A program made the position numbers and the translations under genes. This document shows, piece by piece, positions 25,493-33,828 of a stretch of DNA of 46,067 nucleotides. Under the pieces are notes generated by a model. The model did no database searches. It had not been told where the DNA came from and saw only the letters and a program-made list of their open reading frames with translations. The stretch is from Verrucomicrobiota bacterium (lineage in GTDB: Bacteria; Verrucomicrobiota; Verrucomicrobiia; Chthoniobacterales; UBA10450): assembly GCA_003219465.1 (NCBI GenBank), contig QHOX01000164.1, forward strand, positions 1-46,067, given 5' to 3'. Every line of letters begins with the position of its first letter. Position 1 is the stretch's first letter.

Positions 25493-26573
25493 GAGTCGTG
25501 TATTTTTCCATCGCGTTCGCCACGCGACCGGCTGCATCTTTCGGCGCGAGACGCGCACAATTCGCGGCCATTTGCTGTAGCCGTTGCGGGTTTTCCATCA
25601 GTTCGCGGATGTTGCGCGCGAGCGATTCAGCAGAGATGTCCGACTGCTTTAGAAGAATTGCGGCATCAGCGTGAGCATAGATTTCTGCATTGCGCGTTTG
25701 GTGATCATCCGTGGCGTAGGGAAATGGAATCAGGACGCCGGGCAGCGAAAACGCAGCGAACTCTGCCAGGCTGGCCGCGCCCGCTCGCGCAACAACAAGA
25801 TCGGCCGCGCTGTAAACCTCTTCCATTCGATGATGAAACGCGCCGATATAAGCAGGGACATTTTCGCGACGATAATTGTCTGTAACCAACCGTTCATCTC
25901 GCGCGCCGGAGAGGTGGATGACCTGCAGCGGCGCACCTTGCAAGAACGGCAATGCTTTGATCAACGCCTGATTAATTCCGCTGGCGCCCTGACTGCCGCC
26001 CATCACCAACAGCGTCGGCACGTCCTCTCGCAATCCGAGTTTCCGCCGTGCGTCTGCGCGGTCCAAAGGCACTAACTCAGTGCGAACCGGTGTGCCGGTG
26101 ATTTCGGTGCGCGTTCTCGGAAAAAACGGCGCGCATTCCTTGAACCCCAGCATCACGGCATTCACTATCCGGGCCGTCCAGCGGTTCGCTTTTCCAGGGA
26201 CCGCGTTCGATTCGTGAATAAACGTGGCTATGCCGCGGAATCGCCCTGCCAACACTGGCGCGGTGGAAGTGAATCCACCCATGCCGAGCACGGCGTGCGG
26301 ATTGAACTTGCGATAGATCGACCGGCAAAGTGATAAGCTTTCAATAAAGCGGCGAGTGAAACCAAAAAACGCCGGCGAAAATAGCGAAGGCAGCCCGACA
26401 GTTGGTAATTTTTCGACTTGGAAATTCGTCCGGCCGGAAAGCGCCACCGCGTCGATGTCTTTTTCGGAAACCAACAGCATCACTTCGTGCCCGCGATTTT
26501 GCAGCACTTCCGCCACAGCGATGCCCGGGAAAAGATGTCCGCCGGTTCCTCCACATGCGATTACAGCGTTCAT
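25476..26573 (-). CDS. murG: UDP-GlcNAc: lipid I N-acetylglucosaminyltransferase MurG
   Basis: MurG makes lipid II by adding GlcNAc to lipid I at the inner face of the membrane. The 365-residue GT-B enzyme has the N-terminal glycine loop CGGTGGHLFPGIAVAEVL (7-24), the second loop GMGGFTSTAPVL, the HESNAVPGKANR segment, the MGGSQGA motif opening the C-terminal UDP-GlcNAc domain, and the PFPYATDDHQTRNA donor-site segment. It starts 27 nt after ftsW and overlaps murC by 17 nt. Confidence 0.97.
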   Translation of the reverse strand: MNAVIACGGTGGHLFPGIAVAEVLQNRGHEVMLLVSEKDIDAVALSGRTNFQVEKLPTVGLPSLFSPAFFGFTRRFIESLSLCRSIYRKFNPHAVLGMGGFTSTAPVLAGRFRGIATFIHESNAVPGKANRWTARIVNAVMLGFKECAPFFPRTRTEITGTPVRTELVPLDRADARRKLGLREDVPTLLVMGGSQGASGINQALIKALPFLQGAPLQVIHLSGARDERLVTDNYRRENVPAYIGAFHHRMEEVYSAADLVVARAGAASLAEFAAFSLPGVLIPFPYATDDHQTRNAEIYAHADAAILLKQSDISAESLARNIRELMENPQRLQQMAANCARLAPKDAAGRVANAMEKYTTHEAHV

Positions 26574-26600
26574 GTTGGGTGAGTCTGAGTTACGGGTTAA

Positions 26601-27743
26601 TCAAATTCGTGGCGTTACCTTGGCCTGCATCGTGGCGCGTTTCACCGGCGGCGGCTCGAGAATGCCTTGGCGATAAATGTTCACCAATACGCCAATGCCG
26701 AACATACACGCGGCAAGGTTCGAACCTCCATAGCTTATAAAAGGCAACGGGAGCCCCTTGTTAGGCAGAAGCGATGTCGTCACGCCGATGTTGACCGCTG
26801 CCTGCAGAGCGAGGAGCGAAACAATCCCACAGCCGAGCAGCAGTCCGAAACGATCACGAGCGTGCAGCGCAATCATGATGCCGCAAACAATTATCACAAC
26901 GAACAAAAAAACCACCAGAAGACTGAAGCGGAGACCAAGTTCTTCGCCAATGATTGGAAAAATAAAATCGGTATGTGCGTACGGCAGATACAGCATCTTC
27001 TGCCGACCGTTGCCCAGCCCAAGCCCGTCCATCCCTCCGCTGCCCCAGGCGATCAAAGCCTGCATCTGCTGCAAGCCGGCGTCGTCCTTGTAGTTTTGCG
27101 GATGAAGAAAAGCGGAGAGCCGTCCCATGCGCTCGGAGATTTGCGTCGCAACGATGAGTAGCCCACCGAGCGTCGCGAATGCGAGGCCGCCAAGCAATAG
27201 CGGATTGGTGCCGGCAACAAACATCACAACGAACGCCGTTGCTCCGATCAAGGCCGTCGTCCCAAGATCGACTTCGCCCAGCACGAGTGCAGCGGGCACG
27301 CTAATGATGACAAGAGGAAGAATGAATCCCGAAAACACGTTGCCGTCCGGTTTTTCGCTTCGTGCAAACCAGGCGGCGAGAAAGAAGATCGTCGCGATTT
27401 TTGCCAGTTCCGATGGCTGAAAAGTAATCGGGCCGTAGCCGACCCAGCGGCGCGATCCGTTGATGCGCATTCCAATGTGCGGGATGTAGCAAAGAGCGAG
27501 AGCGGCCAGCGCCACTGCAAACCACAGCCACCACGTTTTTTGCCAGAAATGATAGTTCACGAGCGCTGCAAAAATGCACGCCACAAGTCCGATCCCAATC
27601 CAAATCGCCTGGCGTTTAATGAAAAAATAAACGTCTCCATGGCTGTCGCGGGCGTAGGCGCTCGTGCTGAAAAGCATCACGATGCCGATGACCAGCAGTC
27701 CCAGCACTGCTAAAAAAAGTAAGTAGGCGCTTTTACGACGCAT
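26601..27743 (-). CDS. ftsW: SEDS-family septal glycosyltransferase FtsW
   Basis: FtsW is the integral membrane SEDS protein that polymerises lipid II at the septum with FtsI. The 380-residue protein has about ten hydrophobic segments. It carries the SEDS loop NGSRRWVGYGPITFQPSEL (about 114-132), the periplasmic loop GLGLGNGRQKMLYLPYAHTD with the conserved acidic segment FIFPIIGEELG, and the C-terminal GLPLPFISYGGSNL motif. The position between murD/lysM and murG in dcw favours FtsW over RodA. A gap of 123 nt upstream holds a palindromic repeat, so transcription may be modulated here. Confidence 0.95.
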   Translation of the reverse strand: MRRKSAYLLFLAVLGLLVIGIVMLFSTSAYARDSHGDVYFFIKRQAIWIGIGLVACIFAALVNYHFWQKTWWLWFAVALAALALCYIPHIGMRINGSRRWVGYGPITFQPSELAKIATIFFLAAWFARSEKPDGNVFSGFILPLVIISVPAALVLGEVDLGTTALIGATAFVVMFVAGTNPLLLGGLAFATLGGLLIVATQISERMGRLSAFLHPQNYKDDAGLQQMQALIAWGSGGMDGLGLGNGRQKMLYLPYAHTDFIFPIIGEELGLRFSLLVVFLFVVIIVCGIMIALHARDRFGLLLGCGIVSLLALQAAVNIGVTTSLLPNKGLPLPFISYGGSNLAACMFGIGVLVNIYRQGILEPPPVKRATMQAKVTPRI

Positions 27744-27778
27744 GAATCGATTTTATCCGATCAATGGCATTGTCCTGT

Positions 27779-27826
27779 TGAGCGAAGCGAAAGATCTCGG
27801 ATCTGAGATTCTTCGCTTCGCTCAGA
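27779..27826. repeat. Palindromic dispersed repeat between lysM gene and ftsW
   Basis: Arms 27779-27798 and 27805-27824 match in 18 of 20 positions (TGAGCGAAGCGAAAGATCTC and GAGATTCTTCGCTTCGCTCA) around a 6-nt loop, and the element ends in GAATGACA like the copies near 16846 and 18370. It sits in the longest gap inside the dcw cluster. Confidence 0.6.
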
Positions 27827-27866
27827 ATGACATTGTGAAGGGGGTTATGAATTGCGATGGCGATGT

Positions 27867-28469
27867 TCACTTCTTGCTCTTCTTTTGGTTGCTCGGTTTT
27901 GCGCTTGTGGTTTTCGAGCTGGTTGTTTTGGGAACCAAAAGCTTTTGCCCGATCTGCAATTTGCGTGGATCGTCAATATGATTGAGCGCGATCAAATCGT
28001 TGTAGGAGACTTTCAATTTCTTTGCGATCGCGACTGGATTATCGCCCTTCTTCACAATGTAAGTTTTTCCTGAAGCCGAAGGCGTCTTCGCCTGTTCGTC
28101 CTTTGCCGGTGAATGAGAAGGTTTCGAGTCATGTGGGCGATCGTTTTCTTTTTGCGCCGCAACGACTCGAGTCTTTTCAGTACTCGCGCGATTTGCTGTT
28201 TGCGTGGTGTCAGCGGGTTTGTTTTCCGTTTCCGTCGACGTGGGCGGCACGAATGCACGCTCACGGTTTTTGATGGCGTTAAAGGCGATGATTCCCGAAA
28301 CGGCAACTACGTGTAGAAGCAAAACAATCAGCAACGCCCGGGACAACTTCATGTTTGGCTCAGGAATGCCGTCGAAGTCCATTCCTGCGGACGCCGCCGA
28401 CGCGCGGCGCGCTGTGGCTGCTAGCACTTTCTTAGGATTGAAAAGGCGCGGGATTTTAATCCGTTTCAT
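27867..28469 (-). CDS. Membrane-anchored LysM-domain protein in the dcw cluster
   Basis: The 200-residue protein has a basic cytoplasmic N-terminus of about 42 residues, one transmembrane segment (about 43-65, SRALLIVLLLHVVAVSGII), a Thr/Ala/Lys-rich linker and a C-terminal LysM domain (about 135-180, YIVKKGDNPVAIAKKLKVSY to LQIGQKLLVPK). LysM binds the GlcNAc-MurNAc backbone of peptidoglycan, so the protein likely links the inner membrane to the wall, possibly at the division site. The start at 28469 forms an ATGA overlap with the murD stop; a longer frame to 28877 runs inside murD and is rejected. It is not part of the classical E. coli dcw set. Confidence 0.85.
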   Translation of the reverse strand: MKRIKIPRLFNPKKVLAATARRASAASAGMDFDGIPEPNMKLSRALLIVLLLHVVAVSGIIAFNAIKNRERAFVPPTSTETENKPADTTQTANRASTEKTRVVAAQKENDRPHDSKPSHSPAKDEQAKTPSASGKTYIVKKGDNPVAIAKKLKVSYNDLIALNHIDDPRKLQIGQKLLVPKTTSSKTTSAKPSNQKKSKK

Positions 28470-29800
28470 TGCGGGAGCGTTTGCACCAGTTTGCGAAATT
28501 GATCGCCGCGATCGGCGTAACTTTTGAACATGTCGAAGGAGGACGTGCCGGGAGAGAAAAGGACAACATCGCCGGGCGTGGCCAGACTGCGCGCTCGTTC
28601 GACGGCATCGGCGAGTGAAGTTGCGATTTCGGATTTGACCACGCCGGCCCATGAGCGCCTGATGCTCTCGGCCATTTCGCCGATCAGGACTGCTGATTTC
28701 ACTTTGTCTTTCACCAGAGAACGCAACGGATCGAACGCGAATCCTTTGTCTTTGCCGCCGGCAATGAGCACGATCGGTTTGGTCTGTGCGGCCAACGCTT
28801 TCTCGACGGCGTCCAGGTTGGTCGCCTTGGAGTCGTTCACGTATTCCACGCCCTCGAGTTCGCGCACAAATTCGCACCGGTGCGGGCGTGGCTCGTAATC
28901 GCGAATTGCCGGGACCATCTGCGCGAACGACAATCCGCGGGCAACCCCGACGGCAAGCGTCGCCATCAGATTCTCGACATTATGTAGCCCGCGCAGCTTC
29001 GTGTCAGCCAGACGCAGGACCGGCTGATTTTCATAAATTATTGCGCCATCAGAAAACCGGAAATCGGCGCGATTAGAATAAGCGCTGAAGGTGATCCGGG
29101 TTGGTCGAATTGCCGGAAGCGCTTCGGTGGCGTTGACGACTGCGACATCGTGCTCTGTTTGGTTATCGAAAATGCGCAGCTTGGCCGCGCGATAGTCAGC
29201 TACGGAGCGATAACGATCGAGGTGGTCAGGAGCGAAATTGAGCCACAGGCTTATCGACGGACGAAATGTGCGGATCGCTTCCAGTTGGAACGAGCTCACT
29301 TCAACCGTCAGCACGTCCAACGGCTGCTTTTCGCGCGCGACCTCCGAAAGTGGCTTGCCGATGTTGCCGCAAGCGATCGTTCGCTGACCGCAGGCATTCA
29401 GCATTTGAGCGAGGAGTTCGGTCGTCGTGGTTTTGCCGTTCGTGCCTGTCACGGCGATCACTGGCATTTCGCAGAAGCGCCAACCCAGCTCGAGCTCGCT
29501 GATCGTTTCAATTCCGCGCGAGGAAAAATTGCGCGCCAAAGGCGAAACAGGATTGATGCCAGGGCTTAGAACCATCCAGTCGTACGCAGATGAATTCTGG
29601 TCGGCTTCAGATCCACAAACGCCGCGCACACCGTGTGCCCGAAGATTTTCCAGCGTTGATTTCATCAAATTATTTTCGTCGGTGCTATCGAGAACCGTCA
29701 CTTGTGCGCCTTCCGACGCGAGCAGCAGCGCCGCGGCGCTCCCGCTTAGCCCTGCTCCAAGCACGGCTACGTTTTGGTTTTTGTAGCGTCCGTTGTTCAT
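28466..29800 (-). CDS. murD: UDP-MurNAc-L-alanine:D-glutamate ligase MurD
   Basis: MurD adds D-glutamate to UDP-MurNAc-L-Ala in the cytoplasm. The 444-residue Mur ligase has an N-terminal nucleotide domain (VAVLGAGLSGSAAALLLAS), the ATP P-loop VTGTNGKTTTTELL (about 115-128), LNFAPDHLDRY in the central domain, and the C-terminal ligase domain with VNDSKATNLDA and IAGGKDKG. It overlaps mraY upstream and the LysM gene downstream by 4 nt each. Confidence 0.97.
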   Translation of the reverse strand: MNNGRYKNQNVAVLGAGLSGSAAALLLASEGAQVTVLDSTDENNLMKSTLENLRAHGVRGVCGSEADQNSSAYDWMVLSPGINPVSPLARNFSSRGIETISELELGWRFCEMPVIAVTGTNGKTTTTELLAQMLNACGQRTIACGNIGKPLSEVAREKQPLDVLTVEVSSFQLEAIRTFRPSISLWLNFAPDHLDRYRSVADYRAAKLRIFDNQTEHDVAVVNATEALPAIRPTRITFSAYSNRADFRFSDGAIIYENQPVLRLADTKLRGLHNVENLMATLAVGVARGLSFAQMVPAIRDYEPRPHRCEFVRELEGVEYVNDSKATNLDAVEKALAAQTKPIVLIAGGKDKGFAFDPLRSLVKDKVKSAVLIGEMAESIRRSWAGVVKSEIATSLADAVERARSLATPGDVVLFSPGTSSFDMFKSYADRGDQFRKLVQTLPQ

Positions 29801-30897
29801 CGCAGTTTTAGCGTGGCGAGTCCCAGCAAGGCGAAGATGATCGAAAGAATCCAGAAGCGAACGATGACCGTCGTTTCTTTCCAGCCGGTTAACTCGAAAT
29901 GATGATGAAGCGGAGACATGACGAAAAACCGCTTGCCGGTGAGTTTGAAGCTCAGCACCTGCAAAATCACTGAGACGGCTTCGATTACAAAAACGCCACC
30001 CACTACCACCAGCAGCAGTTCCTGTTTACAACAGATCGCGACAACGCCGAGCATTCCGCCGATGGCCAGCGATCCGGTGTCGCCCATGAAAACCCTGGCC
30101 GGATAACAGTTGAACCAGAGAAAGCCCAGCCCCGCGCCAATAAGCGCCGAGCAGACAACGGTCAGTTCGCCGGCGAACGGATAAAACGGCACCTGCAAGT
30201 ATTCGGCGACGCGAAAATTGCCGGCTGCGTAACAGAGCAAGGCGTACGCAAACGCCACGGTGATAGTGCAACCGGTCGCCAAACCATCCAGCCCGTCAGT
30301 GAGATTCACCGCGTTGGACGTGCCGACAATGACCAGCACAAAAAACACGAAGGTGAACCAGCTCATGTTCGCAATCACCGGAGATTTCACGAAAGGCACG
30401 TAGAGCGCTCGCGCCTGCACTTCTATCAATGGATCGGTGAGAAACAGTCCAGTGATAATCGCCGCGAGAAATATTTGGAAAACGAGTTTAATCCGGCCGT
30501 GAATCCCTTCGGATTTCTTCTTAGTGACCTTGAGGTAATCATCGGCGAACCCGAGCGCGCCGAGGTAAACCATGCTGAACAGCGCGAGCCAGACGAATTT
30601 GTTGTCGAGACGCGCCCAGAGGACGCTCGACACAAAGACGGCGCCAATCACCAGCACGCCGCCCATGGTCGGTGTGCCTTGCTTCACCCCTTGTAGCTCA
30701 GCAAGTCGGTGGACTTCCGCCGCTCCTCGAATCGGTTGTTCGACCTTCAGTGCTCGCAGCTTTGCGATGATGAAATTTCCAAAAATGAGGGTGGTCAAAA
30801 ACGCGGTGACCGCCGCGGCAATGGCCCGGAAGGTGACGTAAAGAAAAACGTTGAACCCGATGAACTGGCCGCTCAGGTGATGGAGGTAGTACATCAT
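29797..30897 (-). CDS. mraY: Phospho-MurNAc-pentapeptide transferase MraY
   Basis: MraY transfers phospho-MurNAc-pentapeptide to undecaprenyl phosphate to form lipid I in the cytoplasmic membrane. The 366-residue polytopic protein has about ten hydrophobic segments and the family motifs FADDYLKVTKKKSEGIHGR, NAVNLTDGLDGLATG, FMGDTGSLAIGG and the histidine loop MSPLHHHFELTGWKE. It overlaps murF upstream and murD downstream by 4 nt each. Confidence 0.97.
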   Translation of the reverse strand: MMYYLHHLSGQFIGFNVFLYVTFRAIAAAVTAFLTTLIFGNFIIAKLRALKVEQPIRGAAEVHRLAELQGVKQGTPTMGGVLVIGAVFVSSVLWARLDNKFVWLALFSMVYLGALGFADDYLKVTKKKSEGIHGRIKLVFQIFLAAIITGLFLTDPLIEVQARALYVPFVKSPVIANMSWFTFVFFVLVIVGTSNAVNLTDGLDGLATGCTITVAFAYALLCYAAGNFRVAEYLQVPFYPFAGELTVVCSALIGAGLGFLWFNCYPARVFMGDTGSLAIGGMLGVVAICCKQELLLVVVGGVFVIEAVSVILQVLSFKLTGKRFFVMSPLHHHFELTGWKETTVIVRFWILSIIFALLGLATLKLR

Positions 30898-32288
30898 GGC
30901 GAGGTTACGAACGCCGAATTTTGACCGCCGAATTGCTCGATTACTTCCTCCGTACGCGCTGCGCGACTGCCTTTGATCAGAACGAGATCACCCGGCTCCG
31001 CGATTTCGCCTAACAACTTGGCAGCCTCGCCGGTTGATCGTGCGGACAAAACTTTGTCCAAACCGGACTTACGCGCGCCCTCCGCAATCAGTTCTGCCGC
31101 GTCGCCAATCGTGATCAGTTGATTTACCCCGAGCGTCGCTGCGGTCTCACCAACCTCCCGGTGCGCGCGCGCCGATTCGGCACCCAATTCCCGCATCTCG
31201 CCGAGCACCGCGATGCGTTTGCCCTCGGCATCGAGCTCGACCAATGTTCGCAACGCCGCTCTCATCGAGTCGGGGTTGGCGTTGTAGCTGTCGTCCAGAA
31301 ATTGCACGCCGCCGATTTCCTTAATTTGCAAGCGCGCTTTGGTGAGCGGTGCCGCGGCGAGACCGGCCGCACATTCCTCGACGGATAATCCAAATCCCCG
31401 CCCAGCGGCGACGGCGAGCAATGCATTCTGCACCATGTGCAAACCCGCAACGGGGAGTTGCGCGCGGCAACGATGCGCGCCCTCTACAATTGTGAACTCC
31501 GAGCCGTCGGCACTCTGGCGAATTTCAATCGCGCGCACGGTTCCACCTGTCGTTCCTGCGAACACAACTTTTGCGCGGGTGCGCGCAGCGATTCCTTCAC
31601 TGAACGGATCGTCGGCATTCAGAATCACTGTTCCTTGCTGCTCGACCGCTTCGGCCAGTGCTCCCTTTTCCGTGGCGATTGCTTCGCGGGAACCCATGAA
31701 CTCGATGTGTGCCACGCCGATGTTCGTGATGATCGCCGCATCGGGCACGGCGATCTTTGAGAGCGCTGCGATTTCGCCGGGATGATTCATCCCGATCTCC
31801 CAGACGGCAACTTCATCCTCGGAAGTCGCTTCCAGAATTGTGCGTGGCAAACCGATGTGGTTGTTGAAATTGCCTTCGGTCCTGGTGACCTGGAATCTTC
31901 GCGCCAGCACCGACGCAGCAAAATCCTTTGTGCTCGTCTTGCCATTGCTTCCGGTGATCGCGAGGACTTTCAGCGCGAGCGACCTCCGGTAATTGGCTGC
32001 GAGCGCCTGGTAGGCTTGCAGCGTATCGGTCGCCCGGAGAAGTGCGAAATCGTTCGGAACACTGCCCCTCCAGTTGAGATCAACGAGCGCGCCTGTAGCG
32101 CCGGCGTTTGCACCGGCTTCGACAAACTCGTGGCCATCGAAATTTTCGCCGCGTAAGGCGACGAACAATTCGCCCGGTTTAATCGTGCGGGAATCGGTGC
32201 TCACCCTGTTGATTAAGACAGTCCCGTCCCCGGATGAAAGCGACGCTCCGGCGAACTGTGCAATTTGAGAAAGCGTCAGCCGATTCAT
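30894..32288 (-). CDS. murF: UDP-MurNAc-tripeptide:D-Ala-D-Ala ligase MurF
   Basis: MurF adds the D-Ala-D-Ala dipeptide made by Ddl. The 464-residue Mur ligase has an N-terminal substrate domain (DSRTIKPGELFVALRGENFD), the ATP P-loop ITGSNGKTSTKDF (about 118-130), the NNHIGLPRT segment, WEIGMNHPGEI, and the C-terminal domain with DDSYNANPDSM and LGEMRELG. It lies 2 nt after murE and overlaps mraY by 4 nt. Confidence 0.97.
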   Translation of the reverse strand: MNRLTLSQIAQFAGASLSSGDGTVLINRVSTDSRTIKPGELFVALRGENFDGHEFVEAGANAGATGALVDLNWRGSVPNDFALLRATDTLQAYQALAANYRRSLALKVLAITGSNGKTSTKDFAASVLARRFQVTRTEGNFNNHIGLPRTILEATSEDEVAVWEIGMNHPGEIAALSKIAVPDAAIITNIGVAHIEFMGSREAIATEKGALAEAVEQQGTVILNADDPFSEGIAARTRAKVVFAGTTGGTVRAIEIRQSADGSEFTIVEGAHRCRAQLPVAGLHMVQNALLAVAAGRGFGLSVEECAAGLAAAPLTKARLQIKEIGGVQFLDDSYNANPDSMRAALRTLVELDAEGKRIAVLGEMRELGAESARAHREVGETAATLGVNQLITIGDAAELIAEGARKSGLDKVLSARSTGEAAKLLGEIAEPGDLVLIKGSRAARTEEVIEQFGGQNSAFVTSP

Positions 32289-32290
32289 AA

Positions 32291-33769
32291 CTAAAGCTCC
32301 ACAGGATGATCTTCAATCGCGCGGCGCGCGACCTGGAGGTCATCGAACGGAATGGTGTAATCTGCGAACTCTTGGTAGTTTTCGTGCCCTTTGCCTGCGA
32401 CCAGCACAATGTCGCGTGGACGGGCAAGCGCAACGGCCCGATTGATTGCCTCGGTGCGATCGACAATTTTTTCGTAGCGATTCGATCGAAAGCCTTTTTC
32501 GGTTTCGGCAATAATGGCGCTTGGGTCTTCCTTACGCGGATTATCAGATGTGATGATGGAGTAATCGGCGAGGCGATCCGCCATCTGCGCCATTAATGGG
32601 CGCTTTTGCCGGTCGCGATCGCCGCCACAACCAAAAACCGCGATCAACCGATGCGGCTGGAGTTCACGCAGAGTCTTCAGAACGTTTCCCAGCGCGTCGG
32701 GAGTGTGTGCGTAATCCACGAACACTTGAAATTGTCGCTTCGCAGGAACCACTTCCAGGCGTCCCGGGACTTGCGGCGCCTTCGCAAGGCTGAGGACCAC
32801 GCTTCGCAGATTAATTCCCAACACTTCCGCGGCAGCCAGCGCTGCTATGGAGTTTGTGACGTTGAAGCGGCCAATCAACGGAAGACGAACGAGATAACTC
32901 TTGCCGTGCGCGTCAAGTTGGTACGATGTTCCGGTGAATTCGGCGCGATAGTTTGAAGCGCGGAAATCTGCGCGCAACCCAATCCCATACGTAACAACGG
33001 CCACGCTCTTATCAAGTCTATCGAGCAGCTGTTGACCGTAACGGTCGTCGATGTTCACAATTGCCACGGGTTTGGTCTTTTGTTTTTGGTCGGCGAATCC
33101 AGTGAAGAGTTTCGCCTTGGCTTCGAAGTAATTTTCCATTGTGACGTGAAAATCGAGATGGTCCTGCGTGAGATTGGTGAACACCGCGACGTTCCATTCG
33201 ATGCCGCGTGTGCGCTCCTGCGCTAACGCGTGGGAGGAGACTTCCATCGCCGCTGCTTTACAACCGGCATTGGCGATCTGCGCCAGCAACTCTTGTAAGT
33301 CGAGCGATTCGGGAGTCGTGCGAATAGCCGGCAAAATCCGTTCGCCGATCTCGTAGCGAACGGTTCCGATTAATCCGCAACGCAATCCGGCGTTTTCACA
33401 GATGTGTTTGATGAGAAATGTCGTCGTGGTCTTGCCATTTGTGCCTGTGACCGCCGCGAGTTTTAATTTGCGTGCCGGGTGCCCGTAGAAAGTTGCTGAA
33501 AAATCCGCGAGCGCAGTGCGGGTGTTCTCAACAACCAGACTAGTAACGCGCGGATCTTTTTGTTCGCGCTCGGCGACGATCACCGACGCCCCTTTATCGA
33601 TGGCGTGACCGATGAATTCGTGCCCATCGGTTTTCTCACCCCGCAACGCCACGAACATGGTGCGCCTCTGCACTCGCCGCGAGTCATACGCAATATTTTC
33701 CACCGGGCGATCAACTGACCCGAAGACTTGGCGAACTGGAGTCGCAGCGAGAAGGGTCTTGAGCTGCAT
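32291..33769 (-). CDS. murE: UDP-MurNAc-dipeptide:meso-diaminopimelate ligase MurE
   Basis: MurE adds the third residue of the stem peptide. The 492-residue Mur ligase has the N-terminal DSRRVQRRTMFVALRGEKTD segment, the ATP P-loop VTGTNGKTTTTFLI (about 109-122), the TNLTQDHLDFH motif and the C-terminal domain with VDYAHTPDAL and FGCGGDRDRQKRP. The specificity motif is DNPR (in ITSDNPRKEDP), which marks meso-diaminopimelate rather than lysine as substrate. It is separated from ftsI by 59 nt, and its GGAGG ribosome site falls in a small hairpin. Confidence 0.97.
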   Translation of the reverse strand: MQLKTLLAATPVRQVFGSVDRPVENIAYDSRRVQRRTMFVALRGEKTDGHEFIGHAIDKGASVIVAEREQKDPRVTSLVVENTRTALADFSATFYGHPARKLKLAAVTGTNGKTTTTFLIKHICENAGLRCGLIGTVRYEIGERILPAIRTTPESLDLQELLAQIANAGCKAAAMEVSSHALAQERTRGIEWNVAVFTNLTQDHLDFHVTMENYFEAKAKLFTGFADQKQKTKPVAIVNIDDRYGQQLLDRLDKSVAVVTYGIGLRADFRASNYRAEFTGTSYQLDAHGKSYLVRLPLIGRFNVTNSIAALAAAEVLGINLRSVVLSLAKAPQVPGRLEVVPAKRQFQVFVDYAHTPDALGNVLKTLRELQPHRLIAVFGCGGDRDRQKRPLMAQMADRLADYSIITSDNPRKEDPSAIIAETEKGFRSNRYEKIVDRTEAINRAVALARPRDIVLVAGKGHENYQEFADYTIPFDDLQVARRAIEDHPVEL

Positions 33770-33828
33770 GAGGCTTTAACACCTCCGAACCGGAGAGGGA
33801 TTTGCTACGGCGAACCGGGGCGAGGCAC

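Noticed and set aside
28470-28877. Upstream extension of the LysM protein
   Set aside because: It lies inside murD in another frame, is Arg-rich and lacks domain similarity; the ATGA overlap start is typical of this operon.
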